A stretch of 64,000 nucleotides of DNA from Leifsonia sp. NPDC080035 (GCF_040050925.1 NZ_CP157390.1:3968001-4032000), one strand, 5' to 3'. Shown: positions 42,034 to 52,620, counted from the first letter of the stretch. Numbers and translations: made by a program. Notes: a model not told the origin generated them from the sequence alone.

Positions 42034-42269
42034 CCGCTGCCGTGCCCCGGGCCGCCCTCCGCCGGCCCGACTCCAACGGGCTGCCACGCTTCACGAGGTT
42101 GTTGCCCGACGGGACGGTGCGGGACTTAGGCGACGATGGGCCGATTCTACAAATGCCATCGGAAGCGCGCCTTCGTGTCCGCATCGACGAAGAGAAACCC
42201 TCAGGGCCGAAACCCCACCCGTCGGTACCAGACCGACCGGTTTATGCGGACGGAGCAGGAGGTCGGGGC
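42034..42269. other. unassigned intergenic segment, AT-richer than surroundings
   Basis: 236 bases between the GNAT gene and the phosphatase. No RNA gene or terminator was recognised. The middle (about 42120-42200) has codon-like runs with ATT, CTA, CAA and TTA, which are rare in this genome. A plus-strand frame reads protein-like (LPRFTRLLPDGTVRDLGDD) but has no good start or family match and runs into antisense of the phosphatase. It could be a decayed gene fragment. Confidence 0.4.
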
Positions 42270-42872
42270 TCAGACGGGCTGGAGCTCCGGGAGGCCGGTG
42301 CGCAGCTCCACAGGGAGATGGCCGAGGTCGTTGTGCACCACGAGCACCGGCGGCTTCGCCGAGCGCACCCGGATGATGGTGAGCCCGCAGTTGGCCTGGT
42401 TCAGGCCGAGCCAGCGCCAGGCCGGGGCGTCGAAGACATGGCGGACGAACCAGCCGATCACGAAGTTGTGGGTGACGAGCAGGTCGTGCCTGTCGCCCAT
42501 CGCGGGCGTCAGGAACTCGTGCACCGCGTCCTCCATCTGCGCGCGTCCCGCCTCGATCTCGGCCTCGGTCACCGGGCCGAAGAACGACTCGAACGCCTTC
42601 GGCATGTCCGGCGTCGGGCCCGAGGGAATGCAGTCGAAGAGCAGGCTCGACGGCTCCGGCGTGAGCGCCGGCATGCGCTCGGCGATGATCTCGGCCGTCT
42701 CCGCTGCGCGGTTGAGCGGCGAGTGGTACATCGCCGTGAATGGGACGCCGCTCAGCCGGTCGGCGATGAGCTGCGCCTGACGCTTCCCGCGCGGCGAGAG
42801 CGGGCCGTCCGGCATGCCGTGCTCGGCGTCCTGCTGCTCGCCGTGGCGCACGAGGTAGAGGTAGTGGGGCAC
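42270..42872 (-). CDS. histidine phosphatase family protein
   Basis: 200 residues. The catalytic RHG motif YLVRHGEQQD, the second His in LLVTHNFVIGWF, and the Glu region ERMPALTPEPSS match the phosphoglycerate-mutase-like superfamily. Broad phosphomonoesterase or phosphoprotein phosphatase activity is the family range; the specific substrate is unknown. Cytoplasmic, no signal peptide. Confidence 0.88.
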   Translation of the reverse strand: MPHYLYLVRHGEQQDAEHGMPDGPLSPRGKRQAQLIADRLSGVPFTAMYHSPLNRAAETAEIIAERMPALTPEPSSLLFDCIPSGPTPDMPKAFESFFGPVTEAEIEAGRAQMEDAVHEFLTPAMGDRHDLLVTHNFVIGWFVRHVFDAPAWRWLGLNQANCGLTIIRVRSAKPPVLVVHNDLGHLPVELRTGLPELQPV

Positions 42873-42911
42873 CGGGTATGACCTTTCGGATCGGGATGTT
42901 TCGGCGGCGGA

Positions 42912-44261
42912 TCAGGACGCGAGACCGGCGAACATGTCGTCGGTGACGCTCCCCACCGCGGAGATGGAGACCGGTCGCCCCGCCAGATCGGCGGCGAGGT
43001 CGCGCACGTCGTCGGCGGTGACGAGGTGCAGACGGCGGAGGCTCTCATCGAGGTCGGCGAACTCGCCCAGGCTGATCTCGGCGCGGCCGAGACGCGACAT
43101 CCTGGTGTCCGAGTCCTCCAACGCGAGCGCGGCGCCTCCCGACAGCTGGCCGACAGCGCGGCGCAGCTCCTCCGGGGTGACGCCGTCGCCGGCGAGGCGG
43201 CGCAGCTCGTCGAGCATCAGCTCGGCGACCTGCCGGGCCTTCGCGGGCGCGCAGCCCGCGTAGAGCCCGAAGACTCCGGCGTCCGAGTAGGCGCCGGAGA
43301 ACGAGTAGACGGAGTAGGCGAGGCCGCGCTTCTCGCGGACCTCCTGGAACAGCCGGCTCGACATCCCGCCGCCGAGGACCGAGTTGAGCACGCTCATGGT
43401 CGTGCGGCGCTCGTCGGTGGTGAGGATGCCTGGCACGCCGATCAGCAGGTTCACCTGCTCGGTGGGACGCTCGACCGTGACGACCTCGGCGCCGCGCACG
43501 ACAGGGACCGCGGTGGTGCTGCGGCGCTCGACGGGGCTCGCGGCGAGCTCCGGGTCCCAGCCCGCCGCCGCGAGCGCGCGCTTCACGCCGCTCACGAGCA
43601 GATCGTGGTCGACGGCCCCCGCCGCGGTGATGACGAGGTCCTGCGGACGGTAATTGGCGCGGTAGTGCGTCCACACGGCGTCGCGCTCGGCCGCGCGGAT
43701 GGTCTCCGGACGGCCGCCGATCGGCCGGCCGAGCGGGTGGTCGCCGAGGACGGCGGAGAAGAACCGGTCGTTGGCGACGTCGGCGGGGTCGTCCTCCGCC
43801 ATCGAGAGCTCCTCAAGGATCACACCGCGCTCGTTCTCGAACTCCGCGGGGTCCAGCAGCGAGGAGGTGAGCATGTCGCCGATCACCTCGACGGCCATTG
43901 GGAGGTCCCTGTCCTGCACTTTGGCGTAGTAGCAGGTGTACTCCTTGGCCGTCATCGCGTTGTGCTCGCCGCCGACCGAGTCGAAGGCGACAGCGATGTC
44001 CAGCGCCGTCCGGGTCGGCGTGCCCTTGAAGAGCAGGTGCTCGAGGAAGTGCGTCGACCCGAGGCTGCCCGGCACCTCGCCCGTCTCGTCGCGCGATCCG
44101 ACGGCGACCCAGTAGCCGAGGGTGGCGCTGCGCGCGCCGGGGACCTGCTCGCTCAGGACGCGGACGCCGCTCGGGAGCACGGTCCGCCTGACCAGCGCCT
44201 CACCGGATGCGGCGAAAGTGAGGTCGGCCAGACCGAGAGGGAGGTCGACTGCGCTGTTCAT
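42912..44261 (-). CDS. M16-family zinc metallopeptidase (pitrilysin/MPP-like)
   Basis: 449 residues. The inverted zinc motif HxxEH is H71-F-L-E74-H75 (THFLEHLLFKGT), with a downstream Glu in NERGVILEEL. Length and the two-domain layout match the actinobacterial PqqL/MPP-like peptidase commonly encoded near dapA, dapB and pnp; it may process short peptides or secreted-protein fragments. ATG at 44261 is preceded closely by GGAGGGG. Divergent from the TetR gene. Confidence 0.9.
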   Translation of the reverse strand: MNSAVDLPLGLADLTFAASGEALVRRTVLPSGVRVLSEQVPGARSATLGYWVAVGSRDETGEVPGSLGSTHFLEHLLFKGTPTRTALDIAVAFDSVGGEHNAMTAKEYTCYYAKVQDRDLPMAVEVIGDMLTSSLLDPAEFENERGVILEELSMAEDDPADVANDRFFSAVLGDHPLGRPIGGRPETIRAAERDAVWTHYRANYRPQDLVITAAGAVDHDLLVSGVKRALAAAGWDPELAASPVERRSTTAVPVVRGAEVVTVERPTEQVNLLIGVPGILTTDERRTTMSVLNSVLGGGMSSRLFQEVREKRGLAYSVYSFSGAYSDAGVFGLYAGCAPAKARQVAELMLDELRRLAGDGVTPEELRRAVGQLSGGAALALEDSDTRMSRLGRAEISLGEFADLDESLRRLHLVTADDVRDLAADLAGRPVSISAVGSVTDDMFAGLAS

Positions 44262-44320
44262 CCCCTCCACCCTACGCCAGACGCTGTGGAATCCCGGAGA
44301 GAACGAAAATGAGGACAAAC

Positions 44321-44334
44321 AGACTGGTCTGTCT
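44321..44334. promoter_or_regulatory. palindromic operator upstream of TetR gene
   Basis: ACAGAC-TG-GTCTGT is a perfect 6-bp dyad ending 7 bases before a good -10 hexamer TATACT (44342-44347). The position, overlapping the -35 region, is where an autorepressing TetR protein would bind. It might also serve the divergent M16 peptidase gene. Confidence 0.6.
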
Positions 44335-44358
44335 ACCTATATACTGATCTCACCGCCT

Positions 44359-44390
44359 GGGTCGGTCGTCCCCCTTGGACCGACCCAGGT
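44359..44390 (+). other. perfect 11-bp stem-loop in the TetR-gene leader
   Basis: CTGGGTCGGTC (44359-44369) pairs with GACCGACCCAG (44380-44390) around a ten-base loop, 58 bases upstream of the TetR start and about 12 bases after the -10 box. It is inside the 5' untranslated leader. No T-run follows, so mRNA stabilisation or translation control is as likely as attenuation. Confidence 0.7.
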
Positions 44391-44448
44391 GGTTCTCGTG
44401 ACCAACTGAGGGCGTGTGATCCGCCCCTGACCGAAGGAGTCGTGCCGG

Positions 44449-45033
44449 ATGGTCGTAAGTGCCCGAGCGACCATCCGGCCGCCAGCGCCGTCGAAGCTCA
44501 AGATCCTCGCCACCGCGGACGAGCTCTTCTACCAGGAGGGCATCCACACCGTCGGGGTGGACAGGATCATCGCCGGCGCGCGAGTGACGAAGGCCACGTT
44601 CTACAAGCACTTCCGGTCGAAGGATCTGCTCATCATCGCCTACGTCGAGGGCCGCGACCGCCAGGTGCGCGAGTGGTTCGCCGAGCAAGAACGGCAGAAC
44701 GCCGACCCGCGCGACATCGCCCGCGCCCTGGTCGACTGGATCAACGACGAGGCGGTCCGGCCCGGCTTCCGCGGCGACCCGTTCATCAACGCCGCAGCGC
44801 AGTTCGCCGACGAGACCAACCCGGTCCGCGTCGCGGTCACCACGCACCGCGACTGGTATGCGAAGCGCATCGAGGAGCTGTTCCGGCAGATCGGTCACCC
44901 GCGGCCCGGCGACGCCGCCGACGACCTCATCCTCGCCCGCGACGGCGCCCTGGCTGGCGGCTACGTCGGCGACCCGATCGCGGCGGGCGCGGCGCTGCAC
45001 CGCTCGCTCGACCGCATCCTCGGCGAGGCGTAG
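44449..45033 (+). CDS. TetR/AcrR-family regulator
   Basis: 194 residues. N-terminal HTH KILATADELFYQEGIHTVGV, then VDRIIAGARVTKATFYKHF with the typical TFYKHFRSKDLL recognition-helix end. The C-terminal ligand domain is of the TetR_C class with AEQ and FADETNPVR segments. Its own promoter carries a palindromic operator, suggesting autorepression. Target genes beyond itself and possibly the divergent peptidase are unknown. Confidence 0.9.
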   Translation: MVVSARATIRPPAPSKLKILATADELFYQEGIHTVGVDRIIAGARVTKATFYKHFRSKDLLIIAYVEGRDRQVREWFAEQERQNADPRDIARALVDWINDEAVRPGFRGDPFINAAAQFADETNPVRVAVTTHRDWYAKRIEELFRQIGHPRPGDAADDLILARDGALAGGYVGDPIAAGAALHRSLDRILGEA

Positions 45034-45042
45034 TTCCCGGTT

Positions 45043-45099
45043 CGAGGGGCACGTTGTCGTCGCTTTCGGCGCCCGGAAGCGACAACGACGTGCCCCTCG
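45043..45099. repeat. 23-bp inverted repeat, two mismatches
   Basis: Arms 45043-45065 and 45077-45099 are complementary except at two positions, around an 11-base loop. The repeat separates the convergent TetR and aldo/keto reductase genes. It shares the TGCCCC/GGGGCA core with the hairpins at 6643 and 15174. Confidence 0.88.
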
Positions 45100-45130
45100 C
45101 CGTGCGCGTGCGCGAGCGGGGGCGTCCGGG

Positions 45131-46291
45131 CTACTCGGAGACGCGGTCGAGGTCGAGCATCTGGGCGCGGGTGAGGCGGATGCCCGCCGCGGCCATCAGC
45201 GCATCCACCTGCTCCGGCCGGCTCGCGCTGGCGACCGGCGCGACGATCGTGCGCTTGGCGAGCAGCCAGGCGATGGAGATGCTCGCCGGGGTGACGCCGT
45301 GCTCGGCGGCGATGCGGTCGAGCACCGCGAGCACGCGCATGCCCTTGCGGTTGACGTACGCCGACGCGCGCACGCTCCTGGCGTCCGCCGTGAGGTCGGC
45401 CTTCGAGCGGTACTTGCCGGTGAGGAACCCGTTCGCCAGCGCGTAGTACGGCATGACGGCGAGGCCCTGGGCCGCTGCGACGATGCGCAGCGCGCTCTCG
45501 AACTCGGCGCGATGCATCAGGTTGTACTGCGTCTGGATCGCGATGAACTTGGGCAGGCCGGCCGAGGCGAGGATGCGCGCCTCGATCAGGCGGTCCGCCG
45601 AGAAGTTGGAGGCGGCCAGGTAGCGCACCTTGCCCGTCTCGATCAGCCATTCCGCGGTCGCCAGGCTGTCCTCCAGCGGCACCTCGGGGTCGTCGTCGTG
45701 GAAGTAGAGGACGTCGATGCGGTCGGTCTGCAGCCGCTCCAGCGAGGCCTCGACGGCGCGCACGATGCTGACGGAACCGAGCCCCGGGTTCTCGTGGTGG
45801 CGGCCGACCTTGGTGGCGACGACGAGGTCGTCGCGGTTGCCGCGCTCGCGCATCCACTTGCCGATCAGGACCTCGCTGCGGCCGCCGACGTAGCTGTCCG
45901 CCGTGTCGATGAAGTCGCCGCCGAGGGCCGCGAACCGGTCGAGGATGGCGAGCGACGTGTCGCCGTCGGCGGTCCAGCCGAAGACACTGGCGCCGAGCGA
46001 CAGCGGGTACACCGCGAGGTCGCTCTCGCCGATGCGGCGCGGGGCGAGGATCGACAGCGGGCCGGTGCGTTCCAGGGCGGGGTCGATGTCGAGGGGGCCG
46101 CCGGTGTCGGTGGACGGCTCCTCGCCACGCGGGACGGCGACGGCCGGAGCCGGGCGTGCCACGGGGGCCGACTCTGCAGCCGACTCACGGGGTGTGATCT
46201 CACCGCCAGCGGAATCGTCAGCGACGATCGCGGGAGCGGGTGCGCGGAGTCCGACCGACTCCAGCAGGCGCAGGGGAAGAAGCTGTGGCAT
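45131..46291 (-). CDS. aldo/keto reductase with disordered N-terminal extension
   Basis: 386 residues. The AKR barrel starts near residue 85 (RIGESDLAVYPLSLGASVFG); catalytic Asp and Tyr lie in FIDTADSYVGGRSE, the Lys in LVVATKVG and the His in LYFHDDD. NADPH-dependent carbonyl reduction is expected; the substrate is unknown. The first 80 residues are Pro/Ala/Glu-rich and would be disordered; a start nearer the barrel is possible, but a purine-rich GGGGGGAG precedes the annotated ATG. Its upstream region has two palindromes. Confidence 0.87.
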   Translation of the reverse strand: MPQLLPLRLLESVGLRAPAPAIVADDSAGGEITPRESAAESAPVARPAPAVAVPRGEEPSTDTGGPLDIDPALERTGPLSILAPRRIGESDLAVYPLSLGASVFGWTADGDTSLAILDRFAALGGDFIDTADSYVGGRSEVLIGKWMRERGNRDDLVVATKVGRHHENPGLGSVSIVRAVEASLERLQTDRIDVLYFHDDDPEVPLEDSLATAEWLIETGKVRYLAASNFSADRLIEARILASAGLPKFIAIQTQYNLMHRAEFESALRIVAAAQGLAVMPYYALANGFLTGKYRSKADLTADARSVRASAYVNRKGMRVLAVLDRIAAEHGVTPASISIAWLLAKRTIVAPVASASRPEQVDALMAAAGIRLTRAQMLDLDRVSE

Positions 46292-46339
46292 GCTCCCCCC
46301 TCTCCGACCGGCCCCTCTCCGACCGATTCGTGCGGCTCA

Positions 46340-46366
46340 TCGAATCGATTCGAGAACGTCGCGTTC
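46340..46366. promoter_or_regulatory. two adjacent palindromes upstream of aldo/keto reductase
   Basis: TCGAATCGATTCGA (46340-46353) and GAACG-tcg-CGTTC (46354-46366) abut each other 49 bases upstream of the reductase ATG. They resemble but do not match the LexA box spacing. An operator for a local or global regulator is inferred from symmetry and position. Confidence 0.45.
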
Positions 46367-46453
46367 CCTGACGTTACTTGCAGAGTACGGCATCCCTCCG
46401 ACACGCCGAGTCAGAATCGGTGAACGCCGCCGAAACCGTTGGTCACAGTTTCA

Positions 46454-47275
46454 TCACGAAGCCGAAACGGCGCTCCGGCGCACCAGAGCGCGGGCGTGAG
46501 CGAGCACCGGGCCGTCCACCATCCGCCCCTCGTGACGGAACACTCCCCCGCCCGCGGCGTCCGCCGCGGCGAGCAGCGCGCGGGCCTCGGCGAGCTGCTC
46601 CGGCGTCGGCGAATAGGCGGCGCGGATGACCACGACCTGCGACGGATGGATGCACGCGGTCGCCGCGAATCCCACCGCCACCGCGTCCTCCGCCTCGGCC
46701 GCGAGCCCGGCCGTGTCCCCGATGTCGAGGTGCACCGTGTCGATCGCGGCCTTCCCCGCCGCACCGGCCGCCAGCAGCACCGCGGAGCGCGCGTGCCGGG
46801 CGACATCCCGGTAGCCGCCGTCGGCGTGCCTGCTCGACGTGCCGCCGAGCGAGGCGACCAGGTCCTCCGCACCCCACATCAGCGCGACGACCGCCTCGTG
46901 CCTGGCGAGCTCGGGAGCCGCGAGCACGCCGGCCGCGGTCTCGCACAGCGCGATCGCCTCAAAGCCGGCGAGCGCGGCGAGATCGTCGACGCGCTCCGCC
47001 TTCGGCAGCATCACGGTGCGGTACGCGGTCCCGGCGAGCGCGGCGAGGTCCGCCGCGTGGTCGTCCGTCCCGGCCTGGTTCACGCGCACGATCACGCGCG
47101 CGGCGTCGAGGCCGGACGCGGCGAGCGCCTCGCGCGCCGCCGGGCGCCGCTCGGGGTCCACCGCGTCCTCCAGGTCGATGATCACCGCATCCGCCCGCTC
47201 CAGCGCCTTCGCGTAGCGCTCCGGCCGGTCGGCCGGGCAGAACAGCAGCGCGGGGCCGTATGCGAAGCCGCTCAC
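46454..47275 (-). CDS. CitE-like HpcH/HpaI lyase, candidate (R)-HMG-CoA/citramalyl-CoA lyase
   Basis: 273 residues, CitE-type TIM barrel with VIIDLEDAV (metal and substrate Glu/Asp), VMLPKAE, ALCETAAGVL and CIHPSQV. It is the last gene of the leucine cluster. In M. tuberculosis the syntenic Rv2498c cleaves (S)-citramalyl-CoA and (R)-HMG-CoA, giving a route to acetyl-CoA plus pyruvate or acetoacetate. Assignment to those activities here is by synteny. The GTG overlaps the maoC stop (GTGA). Confidence 0.85.
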   Translation of the reverse strand: MSGFAYGPALLFCPADRPERYAKALERADAVIIDLEDAVDPERRPAAREALAASGLDAARVIVRVNQAGTDDHAADLAALAGTAYRTVMLPKAERVDDLAALAGFEAIALCETAAGVLAAPELARHEAVVALMWGAEDLVASLGGTSSRHADGGYRDVARHARSAVLLAAGAAGKAAIDTVHLDIGDTAGLAAEAEDAVAVGFAATACIHPSQVVVIRAAYSPTPEQLAEARALLAAADAAGGGVFRHEGRMVDGPVLAHARALVRRSAVSAS

Positions 47276-47760
47276 GCCCCCGCCGCCTCGGCGTGCGCGT
47301 CCTTGCACCACACCATCACCTGGCGGGTCGCCGTCGCGACGACGACGCCGTCCTGGTTGCGGGCGGTGTGCTCGAGCGTGACGATGCCCTGGCCGGGACG
47401 GGAGGCGGAGAGCCGCTTGGCCGTCACGACCGACTCCGAGTAGAGCGTGTCGCCGTGATGGACGGGATGCGGGAACGCCACCTCGCTGAAGCCGAGGTTC
47501 GCGACGATCGTACCCTGCGTCAGCTGGGCCACGGACGCCCCAACCAGGGTGGCCAGGGTGAACATCGAGTTGACCAGCCGTTCCCCGAACGGCTGCCTGG
47601 CCGACCACGCCGCATCCAGGTGCAGGGCTTGCGTGTTCATCGTCAGCGTGGTGAAGAGGACGTTGTCGGCCTCGGTGACCGTCCGACCGGGGCGGTGCAG
47701 GTACCGGGTGTCCAGCTCGAACTCCTCGTAGTACAGCCCGCGCTGCTCGACCTCTTTCAC
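47272..47760 (-). CDS. MaoC-family enoyl-CoA hydratase
   Basis: 162 residues, single hot-dog fold. The hydratase dyad is in DNVLFTTLTMNTQALHLD (Asp and His), followed by FGERLVNSMFTLATLVG. Its M. tuberculosis counterpart by position, Rv2499c, hydrates itaconyl-CoA or a methylglutaconyl-CoA-type substrate with R stereochemistry. GTG at 47760 follows AGGAGG and overlaps the CoA-transferase stop, so translation is coupled on both sides. Confidence 0.87.
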   Translation of the reverse strand: MKEVEQRGLYYEEFELDTRYLHRPGRTVTEADNVLFTTLTMNTQALHLDAAWSARQPFGERLVNSMFTLATLVGASVAQLTQGTIVANLGFSEVAFPHPVHHGDTLYSESVVTAKRLSASRPGQGIVTLEHTARNQDGVVVATATRQVMVWCKDAHAEAAGA

Positions 47761-48419
47761 GACGCCTCCTCCGGTCCGGCGGCGAGCGGATCGACCGCGA
47801 GCGGCGCGCCGGTGGCGGCGACCACCTCGTCGACGGTCACGCCCGGCGCGAGTTCGCGCAGAACGAGGCCGTCCGGCGTCACGTCGATGACGGCCAGGTC
47901 GGTGATGATCCGGTCGACGCAGCCCGTGCCGGTCAGCGGCAGGGTGCATTCGGCGAGGATCTTGGGCCGCCCCTCCTTGTCGACGTGCTCCATCATCACG
48001 ATCAGCCGCTTGGCGCCGAAGACGAGGTCCATCGCCCCGCCCATCCCCTTGACCATCTTGCCCGGGATCATCCAGTTGGCCAGATCGCCGGACGCCGAGA
48101 CCTCCATCGCGCCGAGCACAGCGACGTCCACGTGGCCGCCGCGCACCATCCCGAACGAGAGCGACGAGTCGAAGTAGGCCGCACCGCGCTTGACCGTCAC
48201 CGTCTCCTTGCCCGCGTTGATGAGGTCGGGATCGACGTCCGCGTCAGCCGGGTACGGCCCGACGCCGAGCACGCCGTTCTCGGAGTGCAGGATGACCTCG
48301 ACGCCCTCCGGGATGTAGTTGGGGATCAGGGTGGGCATCCCGATGCCGAGGTTCACGTACTGGCCGTTCTCGAGCTCGCGGGCCACCCGGGCGGCGAGCT
48401 CGGTGCGGGTGAGGCTCAT
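47757..48419 (-). CDS. scoB: 3-oxoacid CoA-transferase subunit B
   Basis: 220 residues. The catalytic Glu is in the SENGVLGVGP motif near residue 50, with NLGIGMPTLIPNY at the N terminus. Together with subunit A it moves CoA between succinyl-CoA and a keto acid such as acetoacetate; the M. tuberculosis counterpart can also activate itaconate. Overlaps scoA (GTGA-type) upstream and maoC downstream. Confidence 0.92.
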   Translation of the reverse strand: MSLTRTELAARVARELENGQYVNLGIGMPTLIPNYIPEGVEVILHSENGVLGVGPYPADADVDPDLINAGKETVTVKRGAAYFDSSLSFGMVRGGHVDVAVLGAMEVSASGDLANWMIPGKMVKGMGGAMDLVFGAKRLIVMMEHVDKEGRPKILAECTLPLTGTGCVDRIITDLAVIDVTPDGLVLRELAPGVTVDEVVAATGAPLAVDPLAAGPEEAS

Positions 48420-49195
48420 CGTGCGCTCCCTTCCTGCTGCTCCTGTGGCGCCGCGACCGTGCGGCGCTCGATGCGCTTCTCGACGTCCGGCGCGTGCACG
48501 ACGCGCTGGACGAAGATCCCCGGCAGGTGCACCTCCCCCGGTGCGATCTCGCCCGGCTCGACCAGCTCCTCCACCTCGGCGATCGTGATCCGGCCGGCCA
48601 TCGCCGCGAGCGGGTTGAAGTTCATCGCCGCCGCGTGGAAGACGAGGTTGCCGTGCCGGTCGCCCTTCGCCGCGTGCACGAGTGCGAAGTCGGGGCGGAG
48701 CGAGCGCTCGAGCACATACTCCGCGTCGTCGAAGGTGCGCACCTCCTTCGCCTCGCTCGCCACGGCCACCGAGCCGTCCGCGGCGTAGCGGCGCGGCAGC
48801 CCGCCGAGGGCGATCTGCGTGCCGACGCCTGCCGGCGTGTAGAACGCCGGGATGCCGGCACCGCCCGCCCGCAGCTTCTCGGCGAGCGTGCCCTGCGGCG
48901 TCAGCTCCACCTCCAGCTCGCCGGAGAGGAACTGCCGGGCGAACTCCTTGTTCTCACCGACGTAGGAGCTGATCATCTTGCGGATGCGGTGCTCGGCGAG
49001 CAGCAGGCCGAGGCCCCAGTCGTCGACGCCGCAGTTGTTGCTGACCACCTCGAGGTCGGTGGTCCCCGCCTCCAGCAGCGCGTGGATGAGCGCGCTCGGG
49101 ATGCCGCAGAGGCCGAAGCCGCCGACCGCCAGCGAGCTGCCGTCCGCGATGTCGGCCACCGCCTCCCCCGCGCTCCCCACCGTCTTGTCGATCAC
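48416..49195 (-). CDS. scoA: 3-oxoacid CoA-transferase subunit A
   Basis: 259 residues from the GTG at 49195. GGFGLCGIPSALI near the N terminus and NNCGVDDWGLGLLL plus GGLPRRYAADG match the alpha subunit of SCOT-type transferases. It is the first gene of the second half of the leucine cluster, separated from the acyl-CoA dehydrogenase by 97 bases that hold a hairpin. Pairs with scoB. Confidence 0.92.
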   Translation of the reverse strand: MIDKTVGSAGEAVADIADGSSLAVGGFGLCGIPSALIHALLEAGTTDLEVVSNNCGVDDWGLGLLLAEHRIRKMISSYVGENKEFARQFLSGELEVELTPQGTLAEKLRAGGAGIPAFYTPAGVGTQIALGGLPRRYAADGSVAVASEAKEVRTFDDAEYVLERSLRPDFALVHAAKGDRHGNLVFHAAAMNFNPLAAMAGRITIAEVEELVEPGEIAPGEVHLPGIFVQRVVHAPDVEKRIERRTVAAPQEQQEGSAR

Positions 49196-49245
49196 CCGTC
49201 CCTCTCCCCTCTCCAACCGTCGAGTACGCGAAAAATAGCCCGAAT

Positions 49246-49282
49246 CCCGCCGAGTCGCCAGATGTTCTTCGTACTCGGCGGG
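49246..49282 (-). terminator. terminator-like hairpin inside the leucine cluster
   Basis: On the minus strand CCCGCCGAGT pairs with ACTCGGCGGG around a 17-base loop and is followed after ten bases by TTTTT. It lies between the acyl-CoA dehydrogenase stop and scoA. A competing stem, CGTACTCG with CGAGTACG (49221-49228), can form instead. Confidence 0.6.
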
Positions 49283-49292
49283 TGGGGTGCGG

Positions 49293-50497
49293 TCAGGACT
49301 CGAAGCCCAGCGCGCGGGAGATCACCATGAGCTGGACCTCCGAGGTGCCCTCGCCGATCTCCAGGATCTTGGAGTCGCGGTAGTGCCGCGCCACCGGGCT
49401 CTCGTTGAGGAACCCGTAGCCGCCGAAGATCTGCGTCGCGTCGCGGGCGTTGTCCATCGCCGCCTCGCTGCCGACCAGCTTCGCGATCGAGGCCTCCATC
49501 TTGAACGGCACGCCCGCCATCAGCTTGAAGCAGGCGTCGTAGTAGGCGAGGCGCGCCGCGTGGACACGGGCCTGCATCCGGGCGATCTTGAACGCGATGT
49601 ACTGGTTGGAGCCGATCGGGCGGCCGAAGACATTGCGGCTCTTGGCGTAGCGCATCGCCTCCTCCAGACAGCCCTGGGCGGCGCCCGTGCAGAGCGCCGC
49701 GAACGCGACGCGGCCCTCGTCGAGCGTCGCGACGAAGTTCGCATAGCCGCGGCCGCGCTCGCCGAGCAGGTTGGCCTCCGGCACCCGCACGTCCGTGAGG
49801 GTGAGCGGGTGCGTGTCCGACGTGTGCCAGCCGACCTTGTCGTAGACGGGCTCGGCGACGAAGCCGGGCGTACCCGTCGGGACGATGATCGCGGACAGCT
49901 CCTTCTTGATCGAGCCGTCGGCGCGCTGCTGCTCGCCCGTCACCGCGGTGATCGTGACGAGCCTGGTGATCTCCGAGCCCGAGTTGGTGATGAACTGCTT
50001 GGTCCCGTTGATGACCCACTCGCCGTCCACCAGCTCCGCGGTGGTCTTCGTGCCGGAGGCGTCCGAACCCGCGTCCGCCTCGGTCAGCCCGAACCCGGCG
50101 AGCGCCTCGCCCCTGGCGAGCATCGGCAGCCACTGCTGCTTCTGCTCCTCCGAGCCGTTCCGGAAGATCGGCATGGCGCCGAGGCCGATGCCCGCCTCCA
50201 GGGTGACACCGATCGACTGGTCGACCCGGCCGAGTTGCTCGACCGCGAGGCAGAGCGAGAGGTAGTCCTTGCCCTGGCCGCCGTACTCGACGGGGAACGG
50301 GAGGCCGAACAGGCCCATCCTGCCCATCTCGGCGATGATCTCGTACGGCAGGCTGCGCTTGGTGTCGTACTCGTAGGCGGCCGGCGCGACGACGGTGTCG
50401 GCGAAGTCGCGCACCGTCTCGCGCAGGCGGCGCTGGTCCTCGGTGAGCTCGAAGCCCGCGACGTCGCTGTCGGAGGCGGGACGGGACATCTGCATGG

Positions 50498-50501
<4 letters not shown>
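49293..50501 (-). CDS. acyl-CoA dehydrogenase, isovaleryl/branched-chain type by context
   Basis: 402 residues, full-length ACAD. FAD and substrate motifs are FGLTEADAGSDASG and ITNSG; the C-terminal ILEIGEGTSEVQLMVISRAL carries the Glu at the usual medium-chain catalytic position rather than the isovaleryl-specific site. By position it corresponds to M. tuberculosis FadE19 and should oxidise isovaleryl-CoA or a related branched-chain acyl-CoA. The ATG overlaps the carboxylase alpha stop (ATGA). Confidence 0.88.
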
Positions 50502-52615
<2,114 letters not shown>

Positions 52616-52620
52616 CGCGA

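Noticed and set aside
42042..42881. Plus-strand open frame through the 42034-42269 gap and across the phosphatase gene
   Set aside because: Most of it is antisense to a clear histidine phosphatase; only the first part looks protein-like, so it is reported as an unassigned segment and not as a gene.
46340..46353. TCGAATCGATTCGA as an SOS box of the aldo/keto reductase
   Set aside because: Half-sites resemble LexA sites but the spacing is two bases short and the gene has no link to DNA repair; kept only as a generic palindrome.
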